DNA of 64,000 nucleotides from Haemonchus contortus (lineage: Eukaryota > Nematoda > Chromadorea > Rhabditida > Trichostrongylidae). The stretch covers positions 45,227,810-45,291,809 of the forward strand of contig LS997565.1 in NCBI GenBank assembly GCA_000469685.2. Reading direction: 5' to 3'. The notes beneath the pieces were generated by a model. The model did not search any database, had not been told where the DNA came from, and saw nothing but the letters and a program-made list of their open reading frames with translations. Positions 22,928-34,441 of the stretch are shown piece after piece; the first letter of the stretch is position 1, and each line of letters begins with the position of its first letter. The translations under genes were made by a program, and so were the position numbers.

Positions 22928-23670
22928 AAGTAACTGCGACTTGAATTTTTTTGTAGTTATTGTTAAGAGGGGGAGCTTCGGAATATCTTCAATAAATAAA
23001 TGAATTGTTTGCGATGTGGCTGGTGAGGCAGATTTCTTTCATTGTCGATGAACAATCTTTAATAAACTACATGGTTGCGAATTGCTTCAGTGAACAATCA
23101 TTTATCTAAGGAATTAAAAGGCAGGTGACTTTCTTCCTATTCTTTCGTTGCTTGCGGTAAGCTTTTTTCGAATTCCTCTTTTTCATTAGGATGTACATTT
23201 TCCTATTGCAGCCATTTTCTCGGCAACATGATCCTTGCTGAAATATGAATACAAATACATTGAGTACAGATCAAAAACCTCAAATGCTACTTACCTGACA
23301 ATCGCTAGACAATCCGCAGCCAGTTTCATATAATTTGACGCTTTTTACTCCAGAATATTGCTCGATTACCGTCTTTTTCCTGCAACATGCTCCTTCTTTG
23401 ATACCTATTACCTTTGCAAAATTATGTGTTCCCTTTCCTGGCTACAGGTCGTTAGGAGCGGTTGTTATAGTCATCTCGTCAAAACTGGTTTCCCACATAA
23501 TCGTCAGGTTTGAAGACCTGTGTTGGTATCGATATCTGGGATCCGGGCCATGATTACTCACATGTCTCACAGGGATGGCCATTTTATGCACAAAACCTAG
23601 TACTCAGAAACAATGCGTGGTTACAAAACAAAACGCCCTGAATTTGCGCTATCCAACAAGGTCTGTTAGA
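22928..23670. other. Intergenic stretch
   Basis: AT-rich sequence without a recognisable gene or repeat. Confidence 0.45.
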
Positions 23671-23890
23671 CCGAGGTGGTCCAGTGAAAAGTGGCGCACT
23701 ATCACACACGCCTGGTCACAGGTTCGAAAACCGGATCGACATCCGTCTAGACCAATCAAGTCTTTCATCCCTCTGACTGAGATCGGTCAATTGGTACCAG
23801 ACTCGTCTGGAAGGATAAAAGCACTGACTTGTACATTGGCTGGCCACCGCAAGCCATTGTATAGGCCAGATACGCACTGGGAGACGGGCG
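23671..23890 (+). repeat. tRNA-derived SINE copy 4, 5' part
   Basis: In plus orientation: A-box-like GAGGTGGTCCAGTG, B box CAGGTTCGAAAAC at about 23719, then the body with GGTACCAGACTCGTCTGG. The copy breaks off after CAGATACGCAC. Its 3' end resumes at about 24140. Confidence 0.8.
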
Positions 23891-24127
23891 TTGGGAATGA
23901 TTTTTGGTAATCGATTTGCCGCACGCGGCTTTCGCGGACGACTCATTCGCCGTTATTACAGCTCTAGCGTTCTTCATACAGCTCAATCGATATGCAATCA
24001 TTATTTTATGCATAATTATACTGTTAGTACTTTTGTTCTTGTATTTCTTACCTACTGCTGCATCCTGCTACATTCCGTCGCGCGCGACGCCTCTCTCACC
24101 GCGACGCGACCATCTCGCTCCTAACGC
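23891..24127. other. About 240-bp sequence interrupting SINE copy 4
   Basis: Unrelated sequence separates the two halves of SINE copy 4. I do not recognise it and see no clear inverted repeats or target duplication. It could be a small insertion or a rearrangement. Confidence 0.4.
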
Positions 24128-24210
24128 ACCCACACCCGATACGAACTCAATACGCCACTACGATTCTGATTATAAATCGAGTGCGGGGGGCGCATCCCTC
24201 AGACGCTATC
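24128..24210 (+). repeat. tRNA-derived SINE copy 4, 3' part
   Basis: Contains AATACGCCACTACGATTCTG and GGGGCGCATCC, the family's 3' end, continuing the copy interrupted at 23890. Confidence 0.7.
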
Positions 24211-24672
24211 CATTAACGGGACATTTTAACTCTGTCCCATTGTTGGTACTAACTTCTTTGCGTGCGCTTATGTCACGCAAAGTCTCTTCTATCCCTTTGC
24301 AAGGTAATTCATAAAATGCAGAATACACACGACTTGATTCCCTGTAGCAGGTTCACGTGGGGCATTATGCTTTTGACTGTTCAAAACAACTGCCATTAGC
24401 AGTTAAGACCGCCTCTTCCTGACCCGGTTCCCATATGGCAACTTTCTTGATTGACGGCGAAAGCCTTTAGTTGGTCTTCAATTCAAAAAAAAAGATAGGT
24501 AAGCCATTACGTCAAGCAGACATCGTGAACCGGCCTACATGGTAGGCAGCCATAGTCGTGCTCTTCGAAATCTATAAATCCTTTTATTGCCAGAGCATTA
24601 TCTGGAAAGAAAACGTCTCAGTTGATGGAAAAATGCTAAAAAATCAGCTTAGAACCGTGTAAAAAGGAGATT
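24211..24672. other. Intergenic stretch
   Basis: Nothing recognisable. Confidence 0.4.
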
Positions 24673-26312
24673 AAAGGCGCAGTTCACGATAAAAGTGGTT
24701 TCTGTGATTCCCTGCTAGAATAAATCTGTAACCCCCAAGAACAGTATGTGGGCCGTTGTCGGGTCTAAAACGGCCTAGATAGGGCGTAATAAGGTCTTCA
24801 AAACCGGTTTAATCGAAACAGACACACAAAGTAGCCGTGTTATGTTGGCAATGTTATAACTGCACTATTAGCAGGACGGGACGAATAGTACGCATAAACG
24901 AGAGGCGCCCAGACGGTCAACTCGCACAGACCGCTTTATTGCATTATTTCGAACTATATTTCGAAACCACTCAAAATAGTTACCTCGAAACAGTCATGAA
25001 CTGTGTTTTTAAATTAGGTAGCTCATCAGAGAAAATATCTTTAGGATATAATTCCTTATCTCGAGATGTCGTTGCCACGGTCAAGGCAATAGGAAAATCG
25101 AAAACTCAAGAGACTCACATGTCCAGCAATGCAAAGCTGAAGTGGTCCAGATGAGAGCACTAAAAGTGATTGGTAGGCATCGCATGGCATGAACTGTATG
25201 CCACTGCAGAATCGACCTCTATATAATTGGCTTGGGCAACCCGAAGACCAACCAGAATGCCAACGTTGTGATCGTGTGGAAGGGAACGACTGTTGAAAAG
25301 AAGTGAGGAAATGTTTGTTTTGATCAGTCAGCTAAGTAGCGCATTGGCTTTCGATAACATTTCTTTGTCACAGGAAGTGTCATTATGTTTCTACAACAAC
25401 GTAACGGATGACGTCAAACTTTGATGTTCCTCTAGACCATTGCTTTGGTTGTCTTGATGGACGAACAGATTGAGTATTTGGCTTTGTTCCAAGACGTTTT
25501 GGGAGTTGCCTGAAGAGCTGACTTTTATTCAACGTACAGAGCCGGTCCAGTGCGTATTTGGATTGCAGTTCCTTTCCAGGCGCGATTTGCTGTGTAGGAA
25601 TGGGAAGATCGTCGAGTTGGACTGATTGTAAAACCTTATTTGCCGCCTGGGACAAAAATTTAGCAACGGCACCTTGAAAACTACCTCAACATTATGAAAC
25701 ACAGCAATTGAACTGCTAAACAACTATGATTACGGGAAAGAGTACTGGGTAGTGATGTTTTATTCGGTCGTACCTCCTTTTAGAGATTGAACTCAAATCC
25801 ACATTACGAATTCAAAACAACAGTTTATGATAATTTTGAGGTACCCTTTTGAGGTTGAAAAGAAGTGTCGATGTACTGGAGTACATCGATGGCGAAGAAA
25901 ACGAGAAAATTGACCTGCTTCAAGCTTTTAAAGTGTGGAAGTGGAGGTTGTACGAGATCACCGTGACAGGAATGCGTGTAAAGGGTGTTTGGACGAGATT
26001 TAGCTTGCTCTCATCGCGCAAAGAGCTGACTACACAAAGCCGCAACTGTTCAAAAAATTGCTTTTGCTGTCGCTCTGGGTCGTGAAAAAATGTTCGAACT
26101 TCTTATACTGGTTCCCTTGTGAATGGTGCAGCCTCTACAAAGCCGTTGAAGCACTGTGGGTGTGGCATTCACATGGTACAATGTTTGGCTTCTTATTGTG
26201 CCCTATCCAGGACGTTTCTCTCCCTTATAACGACAGGTATGGTAAAATGAGGAGCCTCGAATTCACGCTATATGGGAATCTTACAAGCAATTTATCATGG
26301 ACTGGGCCTTTA
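24673..26312. mobile_element. Possible larger family-A TIR element, or two separate ends
   Basis: The left end AAAGGCGCAGTTCACGATAA at 24673 faces a diverged inverted copy at about 26285-26312 (TTTATCATGGACTGGGCCTTT). Between them are several unrecognised ORFs (24837-25154 +, 25383-25655 -, 25849-26085 +) that could be transposase debris, but no catalytic motif is recognisable. Two unrelated solo ends are an alternative. Confidence 0.35.
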
Positions 26313-27269
26313 TGCAACGATTCCAACAGCAAAGTGTGGAGGTATTCCCTTCGCGTGAAATCAGTTCTGTCTAATATATAAGCACAATGATTCATTGTGC
26401 ACGATGTGAAACCAGATGGAAGATGGTAGGGCGGTGGACTCACATGAGATGCATTACACTTTATGAAAAATGTAAAGCGACCATGGCATCATGTACTCGC
26501 TTTGAATTTGGCATTGTATTTACATGCTTGCAGATAGTCGGACTTTTTCAATGAGTACTTTTTCTCTCGCTCACTCTGAAGGAACAAGAGAAACATTTCT
26601 TAGCAAAAGGATTCTATCCCTTTTCAGACTTCAAGAATGGCTCGCTTCAAACTTACCAAACATGAAATTCTGAGTTTTCGGTCGAGATATGCGTATGCTC
26701 TCGGGCGCTTCTTTCATGCGATGCTCGCTTAATACCGTGTCATCAATTTCTTTTGATAAGTACGGTGGCACCATTTCCGGGCATCGTCTCACAATGATGG
26801 CGATTTACGAACAAAGCTTCAGTCTCGGACGGTGCCCATTTCCTTGTTGCTGATCAATCTGGTCTGAAAGTAGCCCTTGCTGCTGCTTCTTGCTGTCAAG
26901 CGGTACGAAAGTATTGAGCGCTCTACTCTCGTCCGGTGCGATAACATTTACGACAACCTGAGTAATCACTTCGTGTAGGCCAACGATACTGATTTTTTTT
27001 GGTCTCCTGGTAGCGACCGTGATACTTTCAGGATACCTCATGAAAGTCCCACAATGTCGGGCTCAGAAAATGTTCGGGCTAGCTTCATCACAGATTCCAT
27101 TTCCGATGTTCATTTAATTTAAAATAAGCTGTAGCACTTAGTGAATGCAGGAGGCATTCTGGGTAAACTGCCAAGCAAGTACATGCATCAGGTATGCAAA
27201 TGCTCATGCCATAGCAATTGTGAATGAATAGAGAGTGGAGTCTCTACGTGTTGATAAAACCAGTCCGAT
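26313..27269. other. Intergenic stretch
   Basis: Short ORFs only; nothing recognisable. Confidence 0.4.
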
Positions 27270-27514
27270 AGATGCGCCCCGCATTCGACCATTCAGAATC
27301 GTAGTGGCGTATTAAATGCGTATGTGGCCCAAACAATAATCTGTGGTTGCTAGCCGATGAAAAAACCCAGGCTTTTATCCTCCCGGACAGATCTTTATCA
27401 AAAACCGACACTGAATGGATGGAATGATTTATTGGCCCGAGCAGATATCGATCCGAGTTTCGAACCCGTGACGCTTACGTGATAGTGCGCCACTTGCCAA
27501 TACACCACCTCCGC
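27270..27514 (-). repeat. tRNA-derived SINE copy 5
   Basis: Well-preserved ends. The plus strand reads GATGCGCCCCGCATTCGACC at the left, and GTTTCGAACCCGTGAC (B-box complement) and TACACCACCTCCGC (A-box complement) at the right. Confidence 0.85.
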
Positions 27515-29177
27515 TTTAAGGAATCAGTAATAAAAGCAATAAAATTAATACTAGTGCACTCGACCATTTCACATTATGCAGACTGAAAATATCTTATGAA
27601 TATTATTTTGTAGTTTTAGTATGTTTTAATTTGAAACCCCTGGCAATCGATTGTTTTAGTCGTGCTCTGTTTATTCCCGACAACCACAATCACAATTTTA
27701 TTTAAGCAGGCGTTTCTGTGGGGCCTGCTTTTGCAGAGACTGTGTAATAATGTCTTCTTTTCACTTTGGAGCAATGCATACCTCGCGGATGAGTCAACTA
27801 ACATATCTGGTATCGCCATCACTTACACTTGTAGACCTCACAGTGCATTTGCCTCCCACTCCACCTTCAGACTCCGCCACGATGAGGCGTTTTCTCGTGT
27901 GTACTCTGACAACGTGACAGACGCCACTTGCTTCTGAATTAACCGCCCCTAGCCGTATTCTGCTATTCGCTGCTCCATGAAGTCCCACATCGGAAAGGTG
28001 AGCTTTTGCAACTGATATCGAACTTTTTTCCACACAAATGAACCATGAATTTGGCCCCTTCGATCTCATAGTGCATTTTGCATTGTTACAATCTTCCCTA
28101 TTCAGTTTTCGTGCGCTTCTCTTTCATTCACGCTGTTTTCCACTTCGTAACCCTTACCATCGCTTGATCCTTGACCTCCCCTGTTGCCCTTACTTTGGTT
28201 AGACTCTGAGGGCTTTGGTCGGCAAGGAACAAATTTCAAATGTTCCCTTGCAGTCGTCATCATGTTGCCTACCTAGTGAGTTTGGCTGCTCGCTTCATAT
28301 TCGTTCCTGTCCCACCAGGCCCCTTTCCATTACGGGGCTATTAGGATTAGAACACGGTTTACATAGGTTTCTGCTTCAGTGGTGGTTAGCATGCCAGTTT
28401 TGGGTGGAACCTGCCTTGGATCAGTATTTAAAGAAATTTACTTCAAAATTGCATTGTACCTCGTAGTCGCCCATATCAAAGCCTCCCATTTTGGTGAATG
28501 GGGATAATCAGAGTTCCATTATGGGTTCAGGAATGACTGTTGATGATCATAGTGCTTTTGCAACCCAGTTCCTCGGATTACCTCTTCCCAGGCCTCGCTA
28601 AAGTCGTTGTCCCAGGTGGTGTAATCGTTTTTTTGGGTTTAATTGCTCCCAATATGCTTTCTTGTTGCGTCAAACGGTGACTAAACTCCTACAGCTGATC
28701 ACTAGATTGATCAGTAAATTGCATGCTGCCTTCTCCTGCCGAACTAGACTCGTTTGGGTTACGCCCTCATTCTGGGTTCTACCTTTTTATTATAATTTTC
28801 ATTTGAAGAAACTCCTATCATAACGCTCCTTTCTCTCCTTGCACGATGTTGCCTTCCCTTCCTTGGTTTTCTACTATAGAATTCTATTTGCTTTCTTTGA
28901 ATAACAACAGTCCTGATAATGCTTTTATCAGCTATACCTTTAAATAATATCAGGCTGTCGTTGGTTTTTGCAGGGTAGGGCGATTTGGAGTAATGAAGCT
29001 CACATTTTACGGCGAATTCCCTCTCTTTTTTATTCCTAGAATTCCTATTCACGCCATCATTTTCGAGCTCAAAGCATTTCGTCCGTTAGGAATTGTAATA
29101 GGGTGACGCAACAAAATCAATTTCTTCTACATTTCAAGCCTGAAATCGTCAGCAGGTTTAATGTGTTACAGCCTCTA
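27515..29177. other. Intergenic stretch
   Basis: No gene or repeat recognised in about 1.66 kb. Several short ORFs lack family resemblance. Confidence 0.4.
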
Positions 29178-29390
29178 GGGCGGAGGTGGTGCACAGATCG
29201 GTATTCGCCCAGGTCAACCAAACTTTCCATTCCTCCGATGTCGCTTACTTGGTACCGGACTCGTGGGCGGGGACAAAAGCACTGTTTTGTACTTTGGCTG
29301 GCAACCGCAACTCATTGTAGCGGCCATCTACGCACTTACCACACCACTACGATTTTTAGTGGAAGTCGAGTCGGGGGGCACGATTCTCAG
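29178..29390 (+). repeat. tRNA-derived SINE copy 6, missing part of the tRNA head
   Basis: Begins GGGCGGAGGTGGTGCA, then jumps into the body (TTCGCCCAGGTCAACC), so the B box is deleted. The 3' end GAAGTCGAGTCGGGGGGCAC is present. Confidence 0.75.
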
Positions 29391-30860
29391 AAGGAGTTAA
29401 TTAACACCTAGAAGCCTCAAAGACTTTGAGTTTTTACAGCTGCATTGCTTCCCTATTTTTGTATGAGGAGCAGATTCTTGATACCTCTCAGGAATCGAAC
29501 TTAACGAGAATCAGAGGTGTCGATCGCTGAGCAGCGCTCTTCAGTGGTGGATGAATCTAAAAGTCTGAGGCTTTGCAAAATATTTTACTTCTCGATCTAA
29601 TTAATAGTAGAGACTATGATTTCGGAGTGTAAACATACTTACCCTAAAGACAGGACCTTTTTGAAGCTACACCTGTTTTTCGGTATTCGAAACACCAAGG
29701 CATAGGATGTGCGGCGCTGAGAAGTTTGAGCGCTCAATTGTACAGAGAGATGACGGGTAGGAATCACGCCGGAATGAGGACTATGCTCATCCAAAAGCCA
29801 ACAATTCAAGTCAAGTCCTTTGGCCTCTACTAACGTCCAGTTCACCATGTGATGCAAATGGCCGTTGCCATCAGATTAGAACGTATACCTGGGGCATGGA
29901 GTATGTAGCATGGCCATTCCACCCCTTAGTTCTTTTCAAATGATAGGACGCTTCAGAAGGCGAAAGAGCAGTGAAATGTTATATCACTTCAACCGGGCCT
30001 TTATCTTAATCGCTGGCACTCTTTTTATCGATTTGCACTTCACCCAGACTCTTTTATGTGTTACCACAAACTATTTCGCTAAAAACAAAGACAAGTTTTC
30101 GAAAGAAAACATTTTCCACTGCCGGCACAAGCCGAAATCGTTTTGGAAAGAGAGCCGCATAAGCTTGAACCCATGCGCTCCGAAGTATCACCTTGCAGGT
30201 AATTTTTTGATTGATTTTTTCATTTAATGAGAGCATCGCTTTCTTCCAGCTAAATGGTTCCGAATCCAACTCAACGCTTGAGAATCAATGGGCAGGATTC
30301 AACGACATGAATTTTTTTGTAGAACTTTTAATGATGAACGATCTTTGTCCCTTGCTTTGCGTAGTCGGGTAGCCCATCATATCAACATTGCCCAATTCTC
30401 AGCACGGATTTGTAGTCTGCTCAAAAGTAGTAGTTTGATCAGCTCAGCAGGTTTATGAAGCTCGCGACGTCAAAGTCACGACTCGGCCAGGTGGGGCTGC
30501 TGATAAAGCACGCTGGCTGAACACGATAGCACGGAGGTAGACCCGACTTATCATCGCATCCAAAGCAGTTCCCCGTAGAGCGTAATCTTTTTTGTTCTGT
30601 TCTTCTTTATTGATTTCTTAAGACAAAAAGCTAGCAAGTTTAGTGATTCAGGATATTTATTATTTTCCGAATTCCATGGCAGGTCTAGATAACATAAGAT
30701 TTTTTGTCAGCCGTCATTGCAATCATTCCTTACGTGAAGTAAATTGCAGATTACTCCAGACAAAGTCAATCACAACCAAATTGCAGCATCTTTTACATCA
30801 TTACTGATTTTTATAAAGCTGTTATCGCGAAGCCTGTTGCTACCATGCACCCTTTCAAAG
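29391..30860. other. Intergenic stretch
   Basis: No gene or repeat recognised. Confidence 0.4.
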
Positions 30861-31109
30861 TGCTCACCCCATACGACTTCCTATAGAATCGCATCGTCAT
30901 TAGAATATGTATTTGGCCTATGCGCTGACTTGCGGCGGCTATCCAAGGTTCAAGTTGGGGTATTTGTGCTCCCTGACGAGTCTGGTACCAAATGAGCAGC
31001 CCCGCAGTGTTGGAAAGCTCGATTGCTCTGGCGGTAAATCAGTCCGGGACTCGACTCCCACACCCTTCTTGTGATATTGCGTCATTTACCATTACGCGAC
31101 CTCCGCCCT
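30861..31109 (-). repeat. tRNA-derived SINE copy 7
   Basis: A diverged full-length copy with GAGTCTGGTACCAAATGAGC in the body and TTACGCGACCTCCGCCC (A-box side) at its right end on the plus strand. Confidence 0.7.
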
Positions 31110-32537
31110 GGTTTTTCATATCAGGTGATAATATGCTCAATAGACAGGCTTCTAAGAACCTCGAGCAGCTACCAAATAGGGTTCTTTTCCGTAATATGCC
31201 CTGAGAACAGACATACTTCTACTTCACAACTTGTTGCTTTGATCAAGGAGGGACCATCTGTTCACGAACGATCCAACCTAGTTCTCAGCAAAGATTCTTA
31301 GCTCAGCTTCGATTCGGCATTTCTTTGTCTACCACGTTTGACTGCCATTTTTCAAAGCTGTGTTCCAACATTAAAGAGGAATTCCTCAAAATTTAGGGCA
31401 GTTTTACTTAGAATTGAGCTCCAAAGCTGAATTTCCTCTTTAACACTCCAAAGCCGTAAAAGAGCACGTATTTGATTATCACATGGGCATTCCAAAATTG
31501 TGTCATCAAAAGCACACAAAAAATCAGTCCAAGTGCGCACTCGGCACGTTTCCCCACACACATACGGCATAAAGCTTAGCGCGAAGCATTGTTGATAGTG
31601 CTGATTCAGATCTCTCCAGTCATCGAGACGCCTGACACTTCATCAATGGCCGCACAGCAATCGGCACCACCCACCTATCAGGTAGTTCCTTTCGATATTT
31701 ACCTTTGATTCGTTGATTTTTTGGATCATTGCCAGTCATTCTTCAACATTGACTGAATAGATGGGGAAATGGTGAAGAAATGAATTAGAGTTCAATATGA
31801 ATACCAGTTTAGAAGGGGCGGTTGCCCCACAAAAGGCTTTGCAGCAGAGATCCTTTATCCTTCAGTTTTTCTGGAACATTCTTCTCATTTGTATTATAGA
31901 TAATAGTGTTTAGTAAGTCAGCCAACATTCGTTTAGCCCCCGCATGCTTCGATTGATTCTTTCGGCACAGGTTCAGGGAATCGAATTCTGAGACAAACAT
32001 TCATAAAGTCGAACTTACGAAACTAACACTTGCTCAAAAAAAGAGCTGGGATAAACAAATTCTTTTCTTGTTTTTTTCTATAGATAAATTTTTCTTTACA
32101 TCTCTACCTAGGAAGCTGTGTAGTTCAACCTAATTCGTACAGCTCTCTTTTCCTAAACCCGTAGAGTAATCAGAAACTTTTTTTAATGTTTCCATTCGGC
32201 GATAACAGGAAGGGTCCGCCCAAAATATTCGCTAAAACTGTATTATAAAAGAACGATGTGAACTTCTTCGATGATTTCACTGAATGAAATTTGCTCTAAA
32301 CAATTCACTAGCGGCGAACACATTGAATTCATAGTTTCTTATGTATTTTTTGGATGAGAGTGGTTTTTTACAATTCTTCTCGGCCCTACAGCTGTGGAGA
32401 TGAACAATAAGAAGCCACAATAGAATCAGATGTTGGAATTGCCCTGATCTCTTTAAATTAATTTTCTAATCTTTCAATTATCTTATCCTTATAAGAAGAA
32501 AAACTGAGCACAATAAAAGAATAAGATAAAATACATA
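31110..32537. other. Intergenic stretch
   Basis: AT-rich; no gene or repeat recognised. Confidence 0.4.
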
Positions 32538-32574
32538 TCCTACTATATATAATTCGCTAAGTATGTCTGTTGGT

Positions 32575-32612
32575 GTGTCGGTGTGTGTGTGTGTGTGTGT
32601 GTCGGTGTGTGT
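32575..32612. repeat. (GT)n microsatellite
   Basis: About 38 bp of GT repeats with two CGGT interruptions, inside the left end of the Helitron-like element. Confidence 0.9.
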
Positions 32613-32614
32613 GT

Positions 32615-33260
32615 TTGACCGGAAATTCATAACTCCTGTTCCCGTGGACCTGGAGAGCTCAAATTTGGTAGGAGTACGGGGGGTGGAAAGGGGATACTTA
32701 TGGCAGGTGGCAGAACCGGACTCCGCCCACAGGGGGCGGGGCGTGCGCGATAGAAGTTTCGGGCCGCGAACTCATAACTCCTGTCGCAATGGGCCCAGAG
32801 CGTTGAAAATTGGTGGGAGTACAGGAAGCATAATGGGAACACTTATGATAGGTGGCAGGACTGGACTCCGCCTACAGGGGGCGGAGCGTGCGCGATAGAA
32901 ATTTCAGGTCGCAAATTCATAACTCCTGCTCCACTGGACCCAGAGCGTTCAAACTTGGTAAGAGTGAAGGAAACAGGATGGGAACCTTATGGCAGGTTCT
33001 AGGACCGGACTCCGACCACAGGGGGCGGGACGTGCGCGATAGAAATTTTGGACCGTAAATTCATAACTCCTGTTCCAGTGGACCCAAAGCATTGAAAATT
33101 GGTGGGAGTACAGGAGGCATGATGGGAACACTTACGATAGGTGGCAGGACTGGACTCCGCCTACAGGGGGCGGGGCGTGCGTGACAGAAACTTTAGATCG
33201 TTCATAGCTCCTGTTTACGTAGACCTATTGCGCTGAAATTTGGTAGGATCACACATTTCG
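32615..33260. repeat. Five tandem units of about 144 bp
   Basis: Each unit starts near ATTCATAACTCCTG (about 32624, 32769, 32913, 33057 and a diverged one at 33201). Each contains a GTGGACC-type motif, TTGGTAGGAGTA and CAGGGGGCGGGGCGTGCG. Units are 80-90% alike by eye and lie inside the Helitron-like element. Confidence 0.85.
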
Positions 33261-34441
33261 TATTACCAGTGGAACCTCGGCATTCTATTAGGTGATGCAG
33301 GATGTGACGGGATCGTTGATACTCGGTGACAAGAACTGATGATAACTAATAAGAGAAGATAAAGCACCTAAGAGTGCCACCTACAGTCCGAAATCCTAAC
33401 ATCTTCGGTATCTACGATGTAGCTTTGACCGTTCAGTATGTTTCACTCGATAAGACGAGATGGTAGAGTAGGGTGACAAAAGTGAGTGATAAGTGTAGTG
33501 ATAGGAACCCATTAGGGCAATACGCTAAGCAGATTAGAACTTTGTTCATCTCTTACTATTAGATTACGACCGTTATCCAGCAAAGTTTTTGATTCAATGA
33601 AGGATCCTCTTGGCTCGATATCATTTGCGAGAAAACTTATTCGACCGCCTGTAATCTAGAATTCTCAACAAATGATATCTCCGTAAGGAAAAGGGTCCAT
33701 TGATAAAAATATCTGATAACGATAAATTTCTGTTGTGCCAAAGAAGGATTTCGAGCTCTGTTTCAGTTCCATACTCTCACTCAGCTAAGCACGGAAAAAA
33801 CTTAAAAACTATAAACTTTGAGAAAGGGAATAAAATTCTTCAGTTCAACGTTTCTCGGGATAGGGTGTTTGACACAAGAAGGAGGAGAGCCTGGCGTTGG
33901 CCGGGCGATCCGATATCTGTACATTTACCGAACTTTACTGTCATTCATTTTGCCTTTTTTTAAAAACTACTTCCACTTCTGCATTGCAGAAATGTGTACT
34001 ATCAGTGCCGGATCATTCCAATTGCACTGAAATTTAACGGAGACACGCCTACTTAGCCCATCTCTCTTTTTTTTCTCTGAATAATCGCATTTTTGATACT
34101 ATACGATGTTCTATTCGAACACAGCTAAGATGGTTTACAGAAGAAAATCGCTCCCAATTCGGAGCTGAGACTGAGGGTGTAGAGCTTTCAAAGGAAAAGG
34201 AGAATACGAAGTGTTATTTACAGATGGCAAATTTCTCACAGAAAGGGAAAGCGCCCGGCGTAGCCGGGCGAAACCATAAGAAGGAGGAGAGCCTGGCGTT
34301 AGCCGGGCGATCCGACTGGTAAAATAATAATATAAAATAAAATATAAGATAAAATAAAAAAATAGAATGCAAAGTAAATAAAAGCAATGAAGTTGTAGAC
34401 AAACAACGGTGAAAATCATTTTATTATAGTATCTTTTTTAG

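Larger units (their letters stand above)
32538..34319 (+). mobile_element. Putative non-autonomous Helitron-like element
   Basis: Begins TCCTACTATATATAATTCGC right after an A and ends ...GATCCGACTGG right before a T. This agrees with Helitron insertion between A and T, a 5' TC and a 3' CTRR (here CTGG). A GC hairpin (GCCTGGCGTTAGCCGGGC) lies about 10 nt from the 3' end, as in Helitrons. A second copy of that 3' motif occurs internally at 33885-33915, and another hairpin (GCCCGGCGTAGCCGGGC) at 34251. No Rep/helicase is encoded. The element sits upstream of the LITAF exon at 34442. Boundary assignment is inference. Confidence 0.55.
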
